This document shows positions 27,293 to 35,767 of a stretch of DNA of 64,000 bases, one piece after another. Positions within the stretch are counted from its first letter, which is position 1; each line of letters begins with the position of its first letter. The stretch is from CBDCFL01 sp965216135. GTDB lineage: Bacteria > Pseudomonadota > Alphaproteobacteria > Rhodobacterales > Rhodobacteraceae. The notes under the pieces are model-generated. The model made no database searches. It worked only from the letters and a program-made list of their open reading frames with translations, and was not told the origin of the DNA. The translations under genes and the position numbers were made by a program. Where the stretch lies: NCBI GenBank assembly GCA_965216135.1, contig CBDCFL010000022.1, positions 372,001 to 436,000 of the forward strand. The letters run 5' to 3'.

Positions 27293-28543
27293 ATGGCAGC
27301 CCCAGGCGAGAACCTGAAGATCAACGGCGACCGGCTGTGGGACTCGATCCACGAGATGGCCAAGATCGGACCGGGGGTTGCTGGTGGCAACAACCGGCAG
27401 ACGGTAACGGACGAGGATGGCGAGGGGCGGCATTTGTTCAAGTCGTGGTGCGAAGCGGCCGGCCTGACCATGGGGCTGGATGCGATGGGCACGATGTTTG
27501 CCCGGCGCGAAGGCACTGATGTAGACGCGCTGCCGGTCTATGTCGGTTCGCATCTGGACACGCAACCAACCGGCGGACTGTATGACGGGGTTTTGGGGGT
27601 GCTTGGGGGTTTGGAAATTATCCGCACGCTGAACGATCTGGACATCAAGACCAAGCATCCGATCGTGGTGACCAACTGGACCAATGAGGAGGGTACGCGC
27701 TACGCGCCGCCGATGCTGGCATCCGGTGTGTTCGGCGGTATGCATACTTTGGACTGGGCTTATGACCGGGAAGATCATGAGGGGCTGCGGTTCGGCGATG
27801 AGCTGGCGCGGATCGGCTGGAAAGGCGACGAGGAAGTTGGCGCGCGCAAGATGCATGCATTCTTTGAACTGCATATTGAGCAGGGGCCGATCCTGGAGTC
27901 TGAGGGCAAGGATATTGGCGTTGTGACGCATGGCCAAGGGCTGAGCTGGACCCAGGTGACGGTGACGGGCAAAGAGTCGCATACCGGCTCGACGCCGATG
28001 CCAATGAGGAAGAACGCAGGGCTTGGCTTGGCACGGATATTGGAGCTGGTTGACGCGATTGCCTGGGGTAACAAGCCTGATGCCGTGGGCGCGGCGGGGC
28101 ATATTGATGTGTTCCCGAATTCGCGCAATGTGATCCCCGGCAAGGTGGTGTTCACGGTTGATTTTCGTTCGCCGGATCTGAGCGTTATCAAAGATATGGA
28201 GAACAAGCTGCGCGAAGGTGCATCGGGGATTGCAGCGCAGATGGGGCTGGGGATTACGTTTGAAAAAGTTGGCGGGTTCGATCCGGTGACGTTCGATGAG
28301 GGCTGCGTGAGCGCGGTGCGCGCGGCCGCCGAGCGGTTGGGTTATTCGCACAGGGATTTGATTTCCGGTGCTGGCCATGATGCCTGCTGGATCAACCGGG
28401 TGGCGCCGACAGCGATGGTGATGTGCCCGTGTGTGGATGGGCTGAGCCATAACGAGGCCGAGGATATCTCGCGGGAATGGGCGACGGCGGGGGCCGAGGT
28501 GCTGATGCACGCCGTGGTGGAAACGGCGGAGGTTGTGGGGTGA
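27293..28543 (+). CDS. Zn-dependent N-carbamoyl-beta-alanine amidohydrolase
   Basis: 416 residues of the M20 peptidase-like carbamoylase family. It performs the third step of reductive pyrimidine breakdown, releasing beta-alanine, CO2 and ammonia. Metal-site motifs: VYVGSHLDTQPTGGLYDGVL (His, Asp), TNWTNEEGTRYAPPMLASG (Glu pair), FELHIEQGPILE and SGAGHDACWI. The dimerisation region has TGKESHTGSTPM. Assigned to beta-ureidopropionase rather than allantoate hydrolase because hydA, preA and preT are in the same regulon. Confidence 0.9.
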   Translation: MAAPGENLKINGDRLWDSIHEMAKIGPGVAGGNNRQTVTDEDGEGRHLFKSWCEAAGLTMGLDAMGTMFARREGTDVDALPVYVGSHLDTQPTGGLYDGVLGVLGGLEIIRTLNDLDIKTKHPIVVTNWTNEEGTRYAPPMLASGVFGGMHTLDWAYDREDHEGLRFGDELARIGWKGDEEVGARKMHAFFELHIEQGPILESEGKDIGVVTHGQGLSWTQVTVTGKESHTGSTPMPMRKNAGLGLARILELVDAIAWGNKPDAVGAAGHIDVFPNSRNVIPGKVVFTVDFRSPDLSVIKDMENKLREGASGIAAQMGLGITFEKVGGFDPVTFDEGCVSAVRAAAERLGYSHRDLISGAGHDACWINRVAPTAMVMCPCVDGLSHNEAEDISREWATAGAEVLMHAVVETAEVVG

Positions 28544-28566
28544 GGCAAGCCATGAGTCGCGCCGCA

Positions 28567-28627
28567 GTCCCGGACTTGATCCGGGACCTCTGCCTTGACA
28601 ATGGAGGCCCCGGATCAGGTCCGGGGC
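28567..28627. repeat. Two palindromic repeats upstream of the GIY-YIG gene
   Basis: GTCCCGGA-CTTGA-TCCGGGAC (28567-28587) and GCCCCGGA-TCAGG-TCCGGGGC (28607-28627) are perfect 8-bp stems with 5-base loops. The second is repeated exactly after the GIY-YIG gene at 28962-28982. Confidence 0.8.
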
Positions 28628-28669
28628 TTCGTATACGCTTTGTTAACTGTGGTGGCATCAGTTCGGATT

Positions 28670-28960
28670 ATGGCGTTTTACACCTACATCATGTCCTGCG
28701 CGTCCAATACGGCGATCTATATCGGCGTCACCGGCAATCTTCTGGAACGCGTTGCGCAGCACAAAACCGGTATGGGCAGCCGGCACACGGGAAAATATCG
28801 CATCCGCAAGTTGGTCTATTTCGAGGTTCACGAATCGCTCGGCGAGGCCATTTTGCGCGAGCGAAAGCTGAAACGCTGGCGGCGGGACTGGAAAAACAAT
28901 CTGATTGCCAAACACAATCCAAAGTGGTCCGACCTGACGATGGAGGTCTCCTTTCTCTGA
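28670..28960 (+). CDS. GIY-YIG nuclease family protein
   Basis: 96 residues from ATG 28670 (MAFYTYIMSCASNTAIYIG). The GIY-YIG domain of the small stand-alone type is complete: YTYIM ... IYIGVTGNLLERVAQHK, then KLVYFEVHESLGEAILRERK (Glu expected for metal). The frame continues upstream through a palindrome, so the internal ATG is preferred. It is inserted between the carbamoylase and hydantoinase genes, with matching palindromes on both sides, and has no obvious part in pyrimidine metabolism. Confidence 0.88.
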   Translation: MAFYTYIMSCASNTAIYIGVTGNLLERVAQHKTGMGSRHTGKYRIRKLVYFEVHESLGEAILRERKLKRWRRDWKNNLIAKHNPKWSDLTMEVSFL

Positions 28961-28961
28961 G

Positions 28962-28982
28962 GCCCCGGATCAGGTCCGGGGC
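28962..28982. repeat. Palindromic repeat downstream of the GIY-YIG gene
   Basis: GCCCCGGATCAGGTCCGGGGC, identical to 28607-28627, starts right after the TGA of the nuclease gene. May also act as a transcript hairpin within the operon. Confidence 0.8.
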
Positions 28983-29005
28983 TGCGTAACGCTGGGGGAA
29001 TACCC

Positions 29006-30460
29006 ATGACCACCATCATCAAAAACGGCACCATCGTCACCGCCGATCTGACATATAAGGCCGATGTGCTGATTGACGGCGGCAAGATCATCGAGATCGG
29101 CCCGAATCTGAAGGGCGACGAGCAACTCGACGCCACCGGTTGTTACGTCATGCCCGGCGGGATTGATCCGCATACGCATCTGGAAATGCCGTTCATGGGC
29201 ACCTATTCGACGGATGATTTTGAAAGTGGCACCCGCGCCGCGCTGGCCGGTGGCACCACGATGGTGGTTGATTTTGCGCTGCCCAGCCCGCAGCAGGGGC
29301 TGCTGGATGCGTTACAGATGTGGCACAACAAATCGGGACGCGCGAATTGCGATTATTCCTATCACATGGCGATCACATGGTGGGGCGAGCAGGTTTTTGA
29401 CGTGATGGAGACCGTCGTAAAAGACCGCGGTATCAACACGTTCAAGCATTTCCTGGCCTACAAGGGCGCGTTGATGGTGAATGACGACGAGCTTTATGCG
29501 TCATTCCTGCGCTGCGCGGAACTGGGTGCCACCCCGCTGGTCCACGCCGAAAATGGCGACGTGGTGGCCGAATTGCAGGCCAAGCTGCTGGCAGATGGCA
29601 ACACCGGGCCGGAAGCGCATGCCTATTCGCGCCCGCCCCAAGTTGAGGGCGAGGCCACCAACCGCGCCATCATGATTGCCGATATGGCCGGGGCACCGCT
29701 GTATGTGGTGCACACGTCGTGTGAGGACAGCCACGAGGCGATCCGGCGGGCGCGGCAACAGGGCAAGCGGGTTTGGGGTGAGCCGCTGATCCAGCACCTG
29801 ACGCTGGATGAAAGCGAATATTTCAACAAAGACTGGGACCATGCGGCGCGGCGGGTCATGTCACCACCATTTCGCAACAAGCAGCATCAGGACTCGCTCT
29901 GGGCGGGCCTGCAAAGCGGTTCCCTAAGCGTCGTAGCTACCGATCACTGCGCCTTTACCACCGAGCAGAAACGCAACGGCATTGGCGATTTCACCAAAAT
30001 CCCGAACGGCACCGGCGGGCTGGAGGACCGGATGCCGATGCTGTGGACACATGGCGTGGCCACCGGGCGGCTGACGATGAACGAGTTTGTCGCGGTGACC
30101 TCAACCAACATCGCGAAAATCCTGAATTGTTACCCGAAAAAGGGCGCGATTTTGGTGGGTGCGGATGCGGACATCGTGGTTTGGGATCCGGATAAGGAAA
30201 AGACCATCACAGCGGACAAACAGCAATCGGCAATCGACTATAACGTGTTCGAGGGCAAGCACGTCAAAGGCCTGCCCCGGTTCACGCTCACCCGCGGCCA
30301 TGTCGCCATTCATGACGGCGAAGTGCGCACGCAGGAAGGCCATGGCGAATTTGTGAAGAGAGAGCCGAATGCAGTTGTAAACAAAGCGCTTTCCCAGTGG
30401 AAGGAACTGACCGCGCCGACGCCAGTTGAGCGGACGGGAATTCCGGCGAGCGGCGTCTGA
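29006..30460 (+). CDS. hydA: Dihydropyrimidinase (hydantoinase)
   Basis: 484 residues. Hydrolyses 5,6-dihydrouracil and dihydrothymine to N-carbamoyl-beta-amino acids. Amidohydrolase metal ligands are all in place: GGIDPHTHLEMPF, the carbamylated lysine in HFLAYKGALM, LVHAENGD, YVVHTSCE and VVATDHCAFT. Length is standard. The ATP-binding gene starts directly after its stop. Confidence 0.95.
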   Translation: MTTIIKNGTIVTADLTYKADVLIDGGKIIEIGPNLKGDEQLDATGCYVMPGGIDPHTHLEMPFMGTYSTDDFESGTRAALAGGTTMVVDFALPSPQQGLLDALQMWHNKSGRANCDYSYHMAITWWGEQVFDVMETVVKDRGINTFKHFLAYKGALMVNDDELYASFLRCAELGATPLVHAENGDVVAELQAKLLADGNTGPEAHAYSRPPQVEGEATNRAIMIADMAGAPLYVVHTSCEDSHEAIRRARQQGKRVWGEPLIQHLTLDESEYFNKDWDHAARRVMSPPFRNKQHQDSLWAGLQSGSLSVVATDHCAFTTEQKRNGIGDFTKIPNGTGGLEDRMPMLWTHGVATGRLTMNEFVAVTSTNIAKILNCYPKKGAILVGADADIVVWDPDKEKTITADKQQSAIDYNVFEGKHVKGLPRFTLTRGHVAIHDGEVRTQEGHGEFVKREPNAVVNKALSQWKELTAPTPVERTGIPASGV

Positions 30461-31261
30461 ATGAAGGATACCGGCGTGGGGGCCAATACCGTAATCGAGG
30501 CGACTGACCTAAGCCTGACTTTTACGACCAACGACGGCCCTGTGCAGGCGCTGAAAGACGTGGACCTTCAGGTAAACAAGGGCGAATTCGTTTCGTTTAT
30601 CGGGCCATCCGGATGCGGCAAGACGACGCTCTTGCGGGTAATCGCCGCGCTGGAAGAACCAACCGCAGGCAACATCACCGTCAATGGCATGGCCCCGGAT
30701 GAGGCCCGCCGAAACCGCGCCTATGGCTATGTCTTTCAGGCCGCCGGGCTTTATCCCTGGCGCACCATCGCCGGAAATATCAAACTGCCGCTGGAGATCA
30801 TGGGCTTTTCCAGAGCCGAGCAAAACGCGCGCGCATCCCGCGTTCTGGATCTCGTCGATCTATCTGGTTTTGACAGGAAATTCCCCTGGCAGCTTTCCGG
30901 CGGGATGCAGCAACGCGCCTCGATCGCCCGGGCTCTGGCCTTTGACGCCGATATCTTGTTGATGGACGAACCTTTTGGAGCGCTAGACGAGATCGTGCGC
31001 GATCACTTGAACGAACAATTGCTCGACCTCTGGGCGCGCACCGAAAAAACCATCTGCTTTGTGACGCATTCAATTCCCGAGGCGGTTTACCTGAGCACAA
31101 AGATCGTGGTGATGAGCCCGCGACCGGGGCGGATTACCGATGTGATCGACAGCCCGCTGCCACGTGAGCGCCCGCTCGATATTCGCGACAGTGCGGCCTT
31201 CCTCGACACCGCCCACCGCGTCCGCGATGGCCTGCGTGCCGGTCACGCCTATGAAAGCTGA
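30461..31261 (+). CDS. ABC transporter ATP-binding protein (pyrimidine-type)
   Basis: 266 residues of the SsuB/TauB/ThiZ group. Walker A is FIGPSGCGKTTLLRV, the signature is QLSGGMQQRASIARALAFD, Walker B is ILLMDEPFGALDE and the switch histidine is in CFVTHSIPEAVYL. Works with the two permeases and the binding protein downstream to import a pyrimidine or its derivative. Confidence 0.93.
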   Translation: MKDTGVGANTVIEATDLSLTFTTNDGPVQALKDVDLQVNKGEFVSFIGPSGCGKTTLLRVIAALEEPTAGNITVNGMAPDEARRNRAYGYVFQAAGLYPWRTIAGNIKLPLEIMGFSRAEQNARASRVLDLVDLSGFDRKFPWQLSGGMQQRASIARALAFDADILLMDEPFGALDEIVRDHLNEQLLDLWARTEKTICFVTHSIPEAVYLSTKIVVMSPRPGRITDVIDSPLPRERPLDIRDSAAFLDTAHRVRDGLRAGHAYES

Positions 31262-31348
31262 TGGCCGCCATATGCCGGCTGGCCGGGCGCGGTGCCCCGC
31301 CAGCCAGACCCGCACCAGCGAAAGCCGCGGGCTTTCCTTCATCGTTCA

Positions 31349-31474
31349 CGGCCATCGGTTCTCTAGCCTGTACCGCATTGCCACCGGATCAGGTATTTCT
31401 TTCATTGTTCTTAAAATACTCAATAAATTTGCGGTAACGCCTGCCGCCGGATTGAGTATTTGTGGAACAATGAA
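31349..31474. repeat. Intra-operon repeat and large inverted repeat
   Basis: 31349-31381 is the inverted copy of the motif at 8467-8499. Next to it, TTCATTGTTC....AATACTCAAT at 31401-31424 pairs with 31451-31474 (20 of 24 bases) around a 26-base loop. The block fills most of the 231-base gap between the ATPase and first permease genes of one operon, and might attenuate transcription or be a small mobile repeat. Confidence 0.6.
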
Positions 31475-31492
31475 GACCACGCAGGAAAGCCG

Positions 31493-32368
31493 ATGAAAGC
31501 GCTTGTGCCCATTTTGACCATCGTCGCAGCAATCATGGTGCTCTGGTATGGCGCATCGGTGGGCATGAACGCCAAATGGGCGCGCGATCAGGCAGGGCGC
31601 GCCGGACTGGAATTGACGACTTCGCAGCTGATCGCCGACACCTGGAGCCAGGATCGCCCGCGTCTGCCCGCCCCGCATCAGGTGGTCACCGAACTTTGGA
31701 ATACGACCGCGGCGATGGCGCTCAAGGGCCAGGCGATGTCCAAACGCAGCCTGATCTTTCACGGCTGGATCACCTTGTCGGCCACGGCGCTTGGCTTTGT
31801 TTTCGGCACCGGCGCGGGTATCTTGCTGGCCATCGGCATCGTTCATAACCGGGCCATGGACAAATCCGTCATGCCCTGGGCGATTGCCAGCCAGACCATC
31901 CCGATCCTGGCCATCGCGCCGATGATTATCGTGGTGCTGAATTCCATCGGCATTCAGGGTCTGGTGCCCAAAGCGATCATTTCGGCCTATCTCAGCTTCT
32001 TTCCGGTGGTTGTGGGCATGGTCAAGGGCCTGCGCAGTCCCAATCCGAGCCAGCTTGACCTGTTGAAAACCTACTCTGCCAGCGGCACGCAAACCTTGTG
32101 GAAACTGCGTCTGCCCGGCTCGGCCCCCTATCTGTTCACTTCACTGAAAATCGGCATGGCGGCCAGCCTTGTTGGCGCCATTGTCGGTGAGCTGCCGACC
32201 GGGGCCATCCGCGGCCTCGGCGCGCGCATGCTGACCGGCAGTTATTATGGGCAGACGATCCAGATCTGGTCGGCGCTGTTTGCGGCAGCCATCCTTGCTG
32301 CCGTGCTGGTAGGCGTGATTGGCGCGATAGAGCGGCGGACCCTGAAGCGCATGGGAATGATGCGGTGA
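31493..32368 (+). CDS. ABC transporter permease 1
   Basis: About 291 residues; ATG 31493 follows CAGGAAAG. It has an N-terminal membrane anchor (LVPILTIVAAIMVLWYGASV) and a BPD_transp_1 domain. The cytoplasmic EAA-like loop is LDLLKTYSASGTQTLWKLRL, with PGSAPYLFTSLKIGMAASLV after it. Its stop overlaps the next permease start by four bases. Confidence 0.9.
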   Translation: MKALVPILTIVAAIMVLWYGASVGMNAKWARDQAGRAGLELTTSQLIADTWSQDRPRLPAPHQVVTELWNTTAAMALKGQAMSKRSLIFHGWITLSATALGFVFGTGAGILLAIGIVHNRAMDKSVMPWAIASQTIPILAIAPMIIVVLNSIGIQGLVPKAIISAYLSFFPVVVGMVKGLRSPNPSQLDLLKTYSASGTQTLWKLRLPGSAPYLFTSLKIGMAASLVGAIVGELPTGAIRGLGARMLTGSYYGQTIQIWSALFAAAILAAVLVGVIGAIERRTLKRMGMMR

Positions 32369-33210
32369 GCATGGTGGTCCTGGCCTTTGCGATCTGGGCG
32401 CTGGCCTATGGAGCGAACATCTGGTTGTCGGCGTCGCGCTGGCACGATAGCCGCGCGGTCCGCCTTGCCGTTCCGGCGATATTCGGGGTGACTGTTCTGG
32501 GTGTCTGGGAGGCGCTGGTCAGGGGCCTGAACGTGCCCACGGTCATTCTGCCACCGCCGAGCAAAATTGCTGTGAAATTCGCCGCCTCGCTGGACATCCT
32601 GTGGATTGATTTCGTGCAGACTTTTGTCAAAGGCGCGCTTTCGGGTTACGCCATCGGCTGCGGCGCGGCGGTGATCATCGCGATCCTGATCGATCGCTCG
32701 GAATTTTTGCAGCGCGGGCTGTTGCCGGTCGGCAATTTCGTCGCCGCCCTGCCGATTGTCGGCACTGCGCCGATCCTGGTGATGTGGTTCGGTTTCGACT
32801 GGCACTCAAAATCGGCCGTGGTCGTGGCGATGGTGTTCTTTCCGATGCTGGTCAACTCCGTGCAGGGCCTTGCCGCCAGCGAGGCGATGCAGCGCGATCA
32901 GATGCGCACCTGGTCGGCGAGCTACTGGCAGAGCCTGGTCAAGTTGCGCCTGCCCGCCGCCATGCCAGCAATATTTAATGGGCTGAAAGTTGCCACGACA
33001 CTGGCGTTGATCGGTGCAATTGTGGCAGAGTTTTTTGGCAGCCCGATCCGGGGCATGGGCTTTCGCATCTCTACCGAGGTCGGACGATTGGCGCTGGACA
33101 TGGTCTGGGCCGAAATAGCCGTTGCAGCACTTGCCGGATCGGCGTTTTATGGGCTGATCGCTTTAATCGAGCGGGGGGTGACGTTCTGGCACCCGTCGCA
33201 ACGCAATTAA
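32365..33210 (+). CDS. ABC transporter permease 2
   Basis: 281 residues, GTG start inside the previous stop. Same family (EAA loop region RTWSASYWQSLVKLRLPAAM, then PAIFNGLKVATTLALIGAIV). With permease 1 it forms a heterodimeric channel, as in ThiX/SsuC-type systems with two different permeases. Confidence 0.9.
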   Translation: MSMVVLAFAIWALAYGANIWLSASRWHDSRAVRLAVPAIFGVTVLGVWEALVRGLNVPTVILPPPSKIAVKFAASLDILWIDFVQTFVKGALSGYAIGCGAAVIIAILIDRSEFLQRGLLPVGNFVAALPIVGTAPILVMWFGFDWHSKSAVVVAMVFFPMLVNSVQGLAASEAMQRDQMRTWSASYWQSLVKLRLPAAMPAIFNGLKVATTLALIGAIVAEFFGSPIRGMGFRISTEVGRLALDMVWAEIAVAALAGSAFYGLIALIERGVTFWHPSQRN

Positions 33211-33233
33211 CAACACCAAACCGGGAGGATGAA

Positions 33234-34217
33234 ATGAAACTGAAACTGACAAACGCTTTGGGCGTGCTGGCCATGACGGCCGGTGGTGCGCTGGCTGCCG
33301 ATGACGTGACGCTGCAACTCAAATGGGTCACGCAGGCCCAGTTCGCAGGCTATTACGTGGCGCTGGAAAACGGCTATTACACCGATGAGGATCTGAACGT
33401 CACCATCCTGCCAGGCGGCCCGGATGTGGCCCCGGTTCAGGTGCTGATGGGCGGCGGTGCGGATGTGATGATCGACTGGATGCCCTCGGCACTTGCCGCG
33501 CGCGAACAGGGTGCGCCGGTGGTCAATATCGCGCAACCCTTCAAAAGCTCCGGCATGATGCTGACCTGCCGCAAGGACAGCGGTGTGGCGACGCCCGCCG
33601 ATTTCCCAGGCAAAACTCTGGGGGTGTGGTTCTTCGGCAATGAATATCCGTTCCTTTCGTGGATGAGCACGCTGGGCTTTGGCACCGATGGCGGCGATGG
33701 TGTGACGGTGCTGAAACAAGGCTTCAACGTCGATCCGATCCTGCAGGGCCAGGCCGATTGCGTCTCGACCATGACCTATAACGAATATTGGCAGATTATC
33801 GACGCGGGGCTGACCGCGGATGATCTGGTGACGTTCAAATATGAAGAACAGGGCGTCGCCACGCTCGAAGACGGGCTTTACGTCATCGAAGAGCGGCTGG
33901 GTGATGCGGCCTTTGTCGATCAGCTGGAACGCTTTGTGCGCGCCTCGATGAAGGGCTGGAAATGGGCCGAGGATAACCCCAATGATGCGGCGATGATCGT
34001 GCTCGATTACGATGAGACGGGCGCGCAGACCGAAGCCCACCAGATCCGCATGATGGGCGAGATTGCCAAGCTGACCGCCGGTTCGGACGGATCGCTGGAC
34101 GTTGCCGATTATGAACGCACGGTCGCGACTCTGATGGGCGGCGGGTCTGATCCGGTGATCACGATGATGCCGGAAGGTGCCTATACGCTGGCGATTACGG
34201 ATGCGGCGCTGAAGTAA
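33234..34217 (+). CDS. ABC transporter substrate-binding protein (NMT1/ThiY-like)
   Basis: 327 residues with a signal peptide (NALGVLAMTAGGALAADD) and a type-2 periplasmic binding fold of the NMT1/THI5-like family: LQLKWVTQAQFAGYYVALEN, then GADVMIDWMPSALAAREQGA. Relatives bind the thiamine precursor HMP or other pyrimidines, which agrees with its place in the pyrimidine operon. A strong terminator follows. Confidence 0.9.
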   Translation: MKLKLTNALGVLAMTAGGALAADDVTLQLKWVTQAQFAGYYVALENGYYTDEDLNVTILPGGPDVAPVQVLMGGGADVMIDWMPSALAAREQGAPVVNIAQPFKSSGMMLTCRKDSGVATPADFPGKTLGVWFFGNEYPFLSWMSTLGFGTDGGDGVTVLKQGFNVDPILQGQADCVSTMTYNEYWQIIDAGLTADDLVTFKYEEQGVATLEDGLYVIEERLGDAAFVDQLERFVRASMKGWKWAEDNPNDAAMIVLDYDETGAQTEAHQIRMMGEIAKLTAGSDGSLDVADYERTVATLMGGGSDPVITMMPEGAYTLAITDAALK

Positions 34218-34238
34218 GCTCTGCTACCTGGAAGATTG

Positions 34239-34266
34239 AAGGGCCCGGCGGATTTGCGGGGCCCTT
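34239..34266 (+). terminator. Rho-independent terminator of the pyrimidine operon
   Basis: AAGGGCCC pairs with GGGCCCTT around a 12-base loop, followed by CTTG; 22 bases after the binding-protein stop. Confidence 0.8.
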
Positions 34267-34346
34267 CTTGCATTCGGCGGGGTCGTCAGCGGGTCAAGTG
34301 GAAATTCGGCTTGCGATAGTCGGGCGTCGTGCCGAAATGGAAGATA

Positions 34347-34507
34347 GGGCAGTGCCCGACCGCGGGCGGGTGCCTCTGCCGGCCGAGGTCTGCGCTTTAT
34401 GATGCCGACACATCTTACGTTCATTCGGGTGTGCGGGCGGTGGAGGAGCGCCCGCCCATCAGGGCGGTCGGGCGCTGCCCGGCGGCACTTCGTGCCTTGT
34501 TCCGGGC
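34347..34507. repeat. Dispersed palindromic repeat, copy B (MITE-like)
   Basis: Second copy of the element at 2916-3074. Shared blocks: GGGCAGTGCCCGACCGCGGG, GAGGTCTGCGCTTTATG, then GGCGGTCGGGCGCTGCCCGG and GTGCCTTGTTCCGGGC. The interior has diverged more than the arms. It lies between the operon terminator and IS630 copy B. Confidence 0.7.
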
Positions 34508-34549
34508 TCGGTGGTTTGATCGGTTTCCAGAAACCCGAACCGGGTCTCA

Positions 34550-35759
34550 TACCAACGGCCCCCAGATTTGACTCAAGGGGATTCCCACGAGCGGCGTGAT
34601 CTGATTCAGTGGCATCAAGGCAAGGGAGGCTTTGATGGCAGTAAGGATTACGCGCAAAGACAAGTCCGCAGGCGAGCTTCGCCAGGAAGCGGCGCGGTGC
34701 CGGGATGGGAAAGCGGCGCGACGGATGTTGGCGATTGCCCTGGTTCTGGATGGGGTTGACCGCAAGACGGCGGCAGAAAACTGCGGCATGGATCGGCAGA
34801 CGCTGCGGGATTGGGCCCACCGTTACAATGCGGAGGGCGTGTCGGGCCTGTTCAACCGTCGCCCGCCGGATCCACCCTGTCTGCTGAGCGCGGCACAGGG
34901 TTCAACCGTCGCCCGCCGGATCCACCCTGTCTGCTGAGCGCGGCACTGAAGGAGGAGTTGGCGGAAATGGTTCGGGCGGGTCCCGACCCCGAAACCGATG
35001 GGGTTGTGCGCTGGCGGCGCATTGATCTGAAACGCAAGATCGAAGAGCGCTTCGGCGTCACCATGCATGAGCGAACTGTTGGCAAACAATTGGCAAGCCT
35101 GGGCTTTCGGCGTCTGTCGGCGCGCCCGCAGCATCCGAAATCCGACCCGGATGCACAGGAGGCTTTTAAAAAAACTTCGCCGCAGAGGTAGAAGCAGCCT
35201 TGCCGGAAACAGCCCGCAGCAAGCCCCTGGAGATATGGTTTCAGGATGAAGCGCGGGTTGGCCAGCAGGGCACGCTCACCCGTATCTGGGCCGAGCGTGG
35301 AACACGCCCCCGTGCCCCGCGCGACACCCGCTATATCTGGAGCTACATTTTCGGCGCCGTCTGCCCGGAACGGGCTGAAGCGGCCGCTCTGATCATGCCA
35401 CATGCCGACACACAGGCCATGAGCGCGCATCTCGCCGAGATCGCTAAAACCGTCGCATCGGGCGCACATGCCCTTCTCATTCTGGATGGCGCTGGCTGGC
35501 ACGGTTCGGCAGAGCTGGAGGTACCCGACAACATCACCCTGCTCAAACTCCCGCCCTATTCCCCTGAACTCAACCCGATGGAAAATGTGTGGGCTTATCT
35601 GCGTGCCAACAAGCTCGCCATATCCGTCTTCGACAATTATGAGCAGATCGTCGACAGGTGTTGCGAAGCATGGAACTTCTTTGCAAACGACAAAACCGCA
35701 ATCACGTCAATCACTACCAGACAATGGGCCAAAACGGTCAACGACTAGGGCCGTTGGTA
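34550..35759 (+). mobile_element. IS630-like element, copy B
   Basis: About 1,210 bases from TACCAACGGCC to GGCCGTTGGTA, perfect 11-base inverted ends, with TCA on both sides (34547-34549 and 35760-35762). It is inserted just beyond the preA stop and breaks no gene. Confidence 0.9.
34635..35748 (+). pseudogene. IS630-family transposase, inactivated by tandem duplication and frameshift
   Basis: The N-terminal helix-turn-helix part (ARRMLAIALVLDGVDRKTAA, MDRQTLRDWAHRYNAEG) is broken by a 50-base tandem duplication: 34851-34900 is repeated from 34901 (46 identical bases), which shifts the frame. A second break is at the A-run near 35173, which has seven A where in-frame relatives have eight. 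The DDE part is whole: IWFQDEARVGQQGTL, LLILDGAGWH and PYSPELNPMENVW. Confidence 0.88.
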
Positions 35760-35767
35760 TCAGTTGC

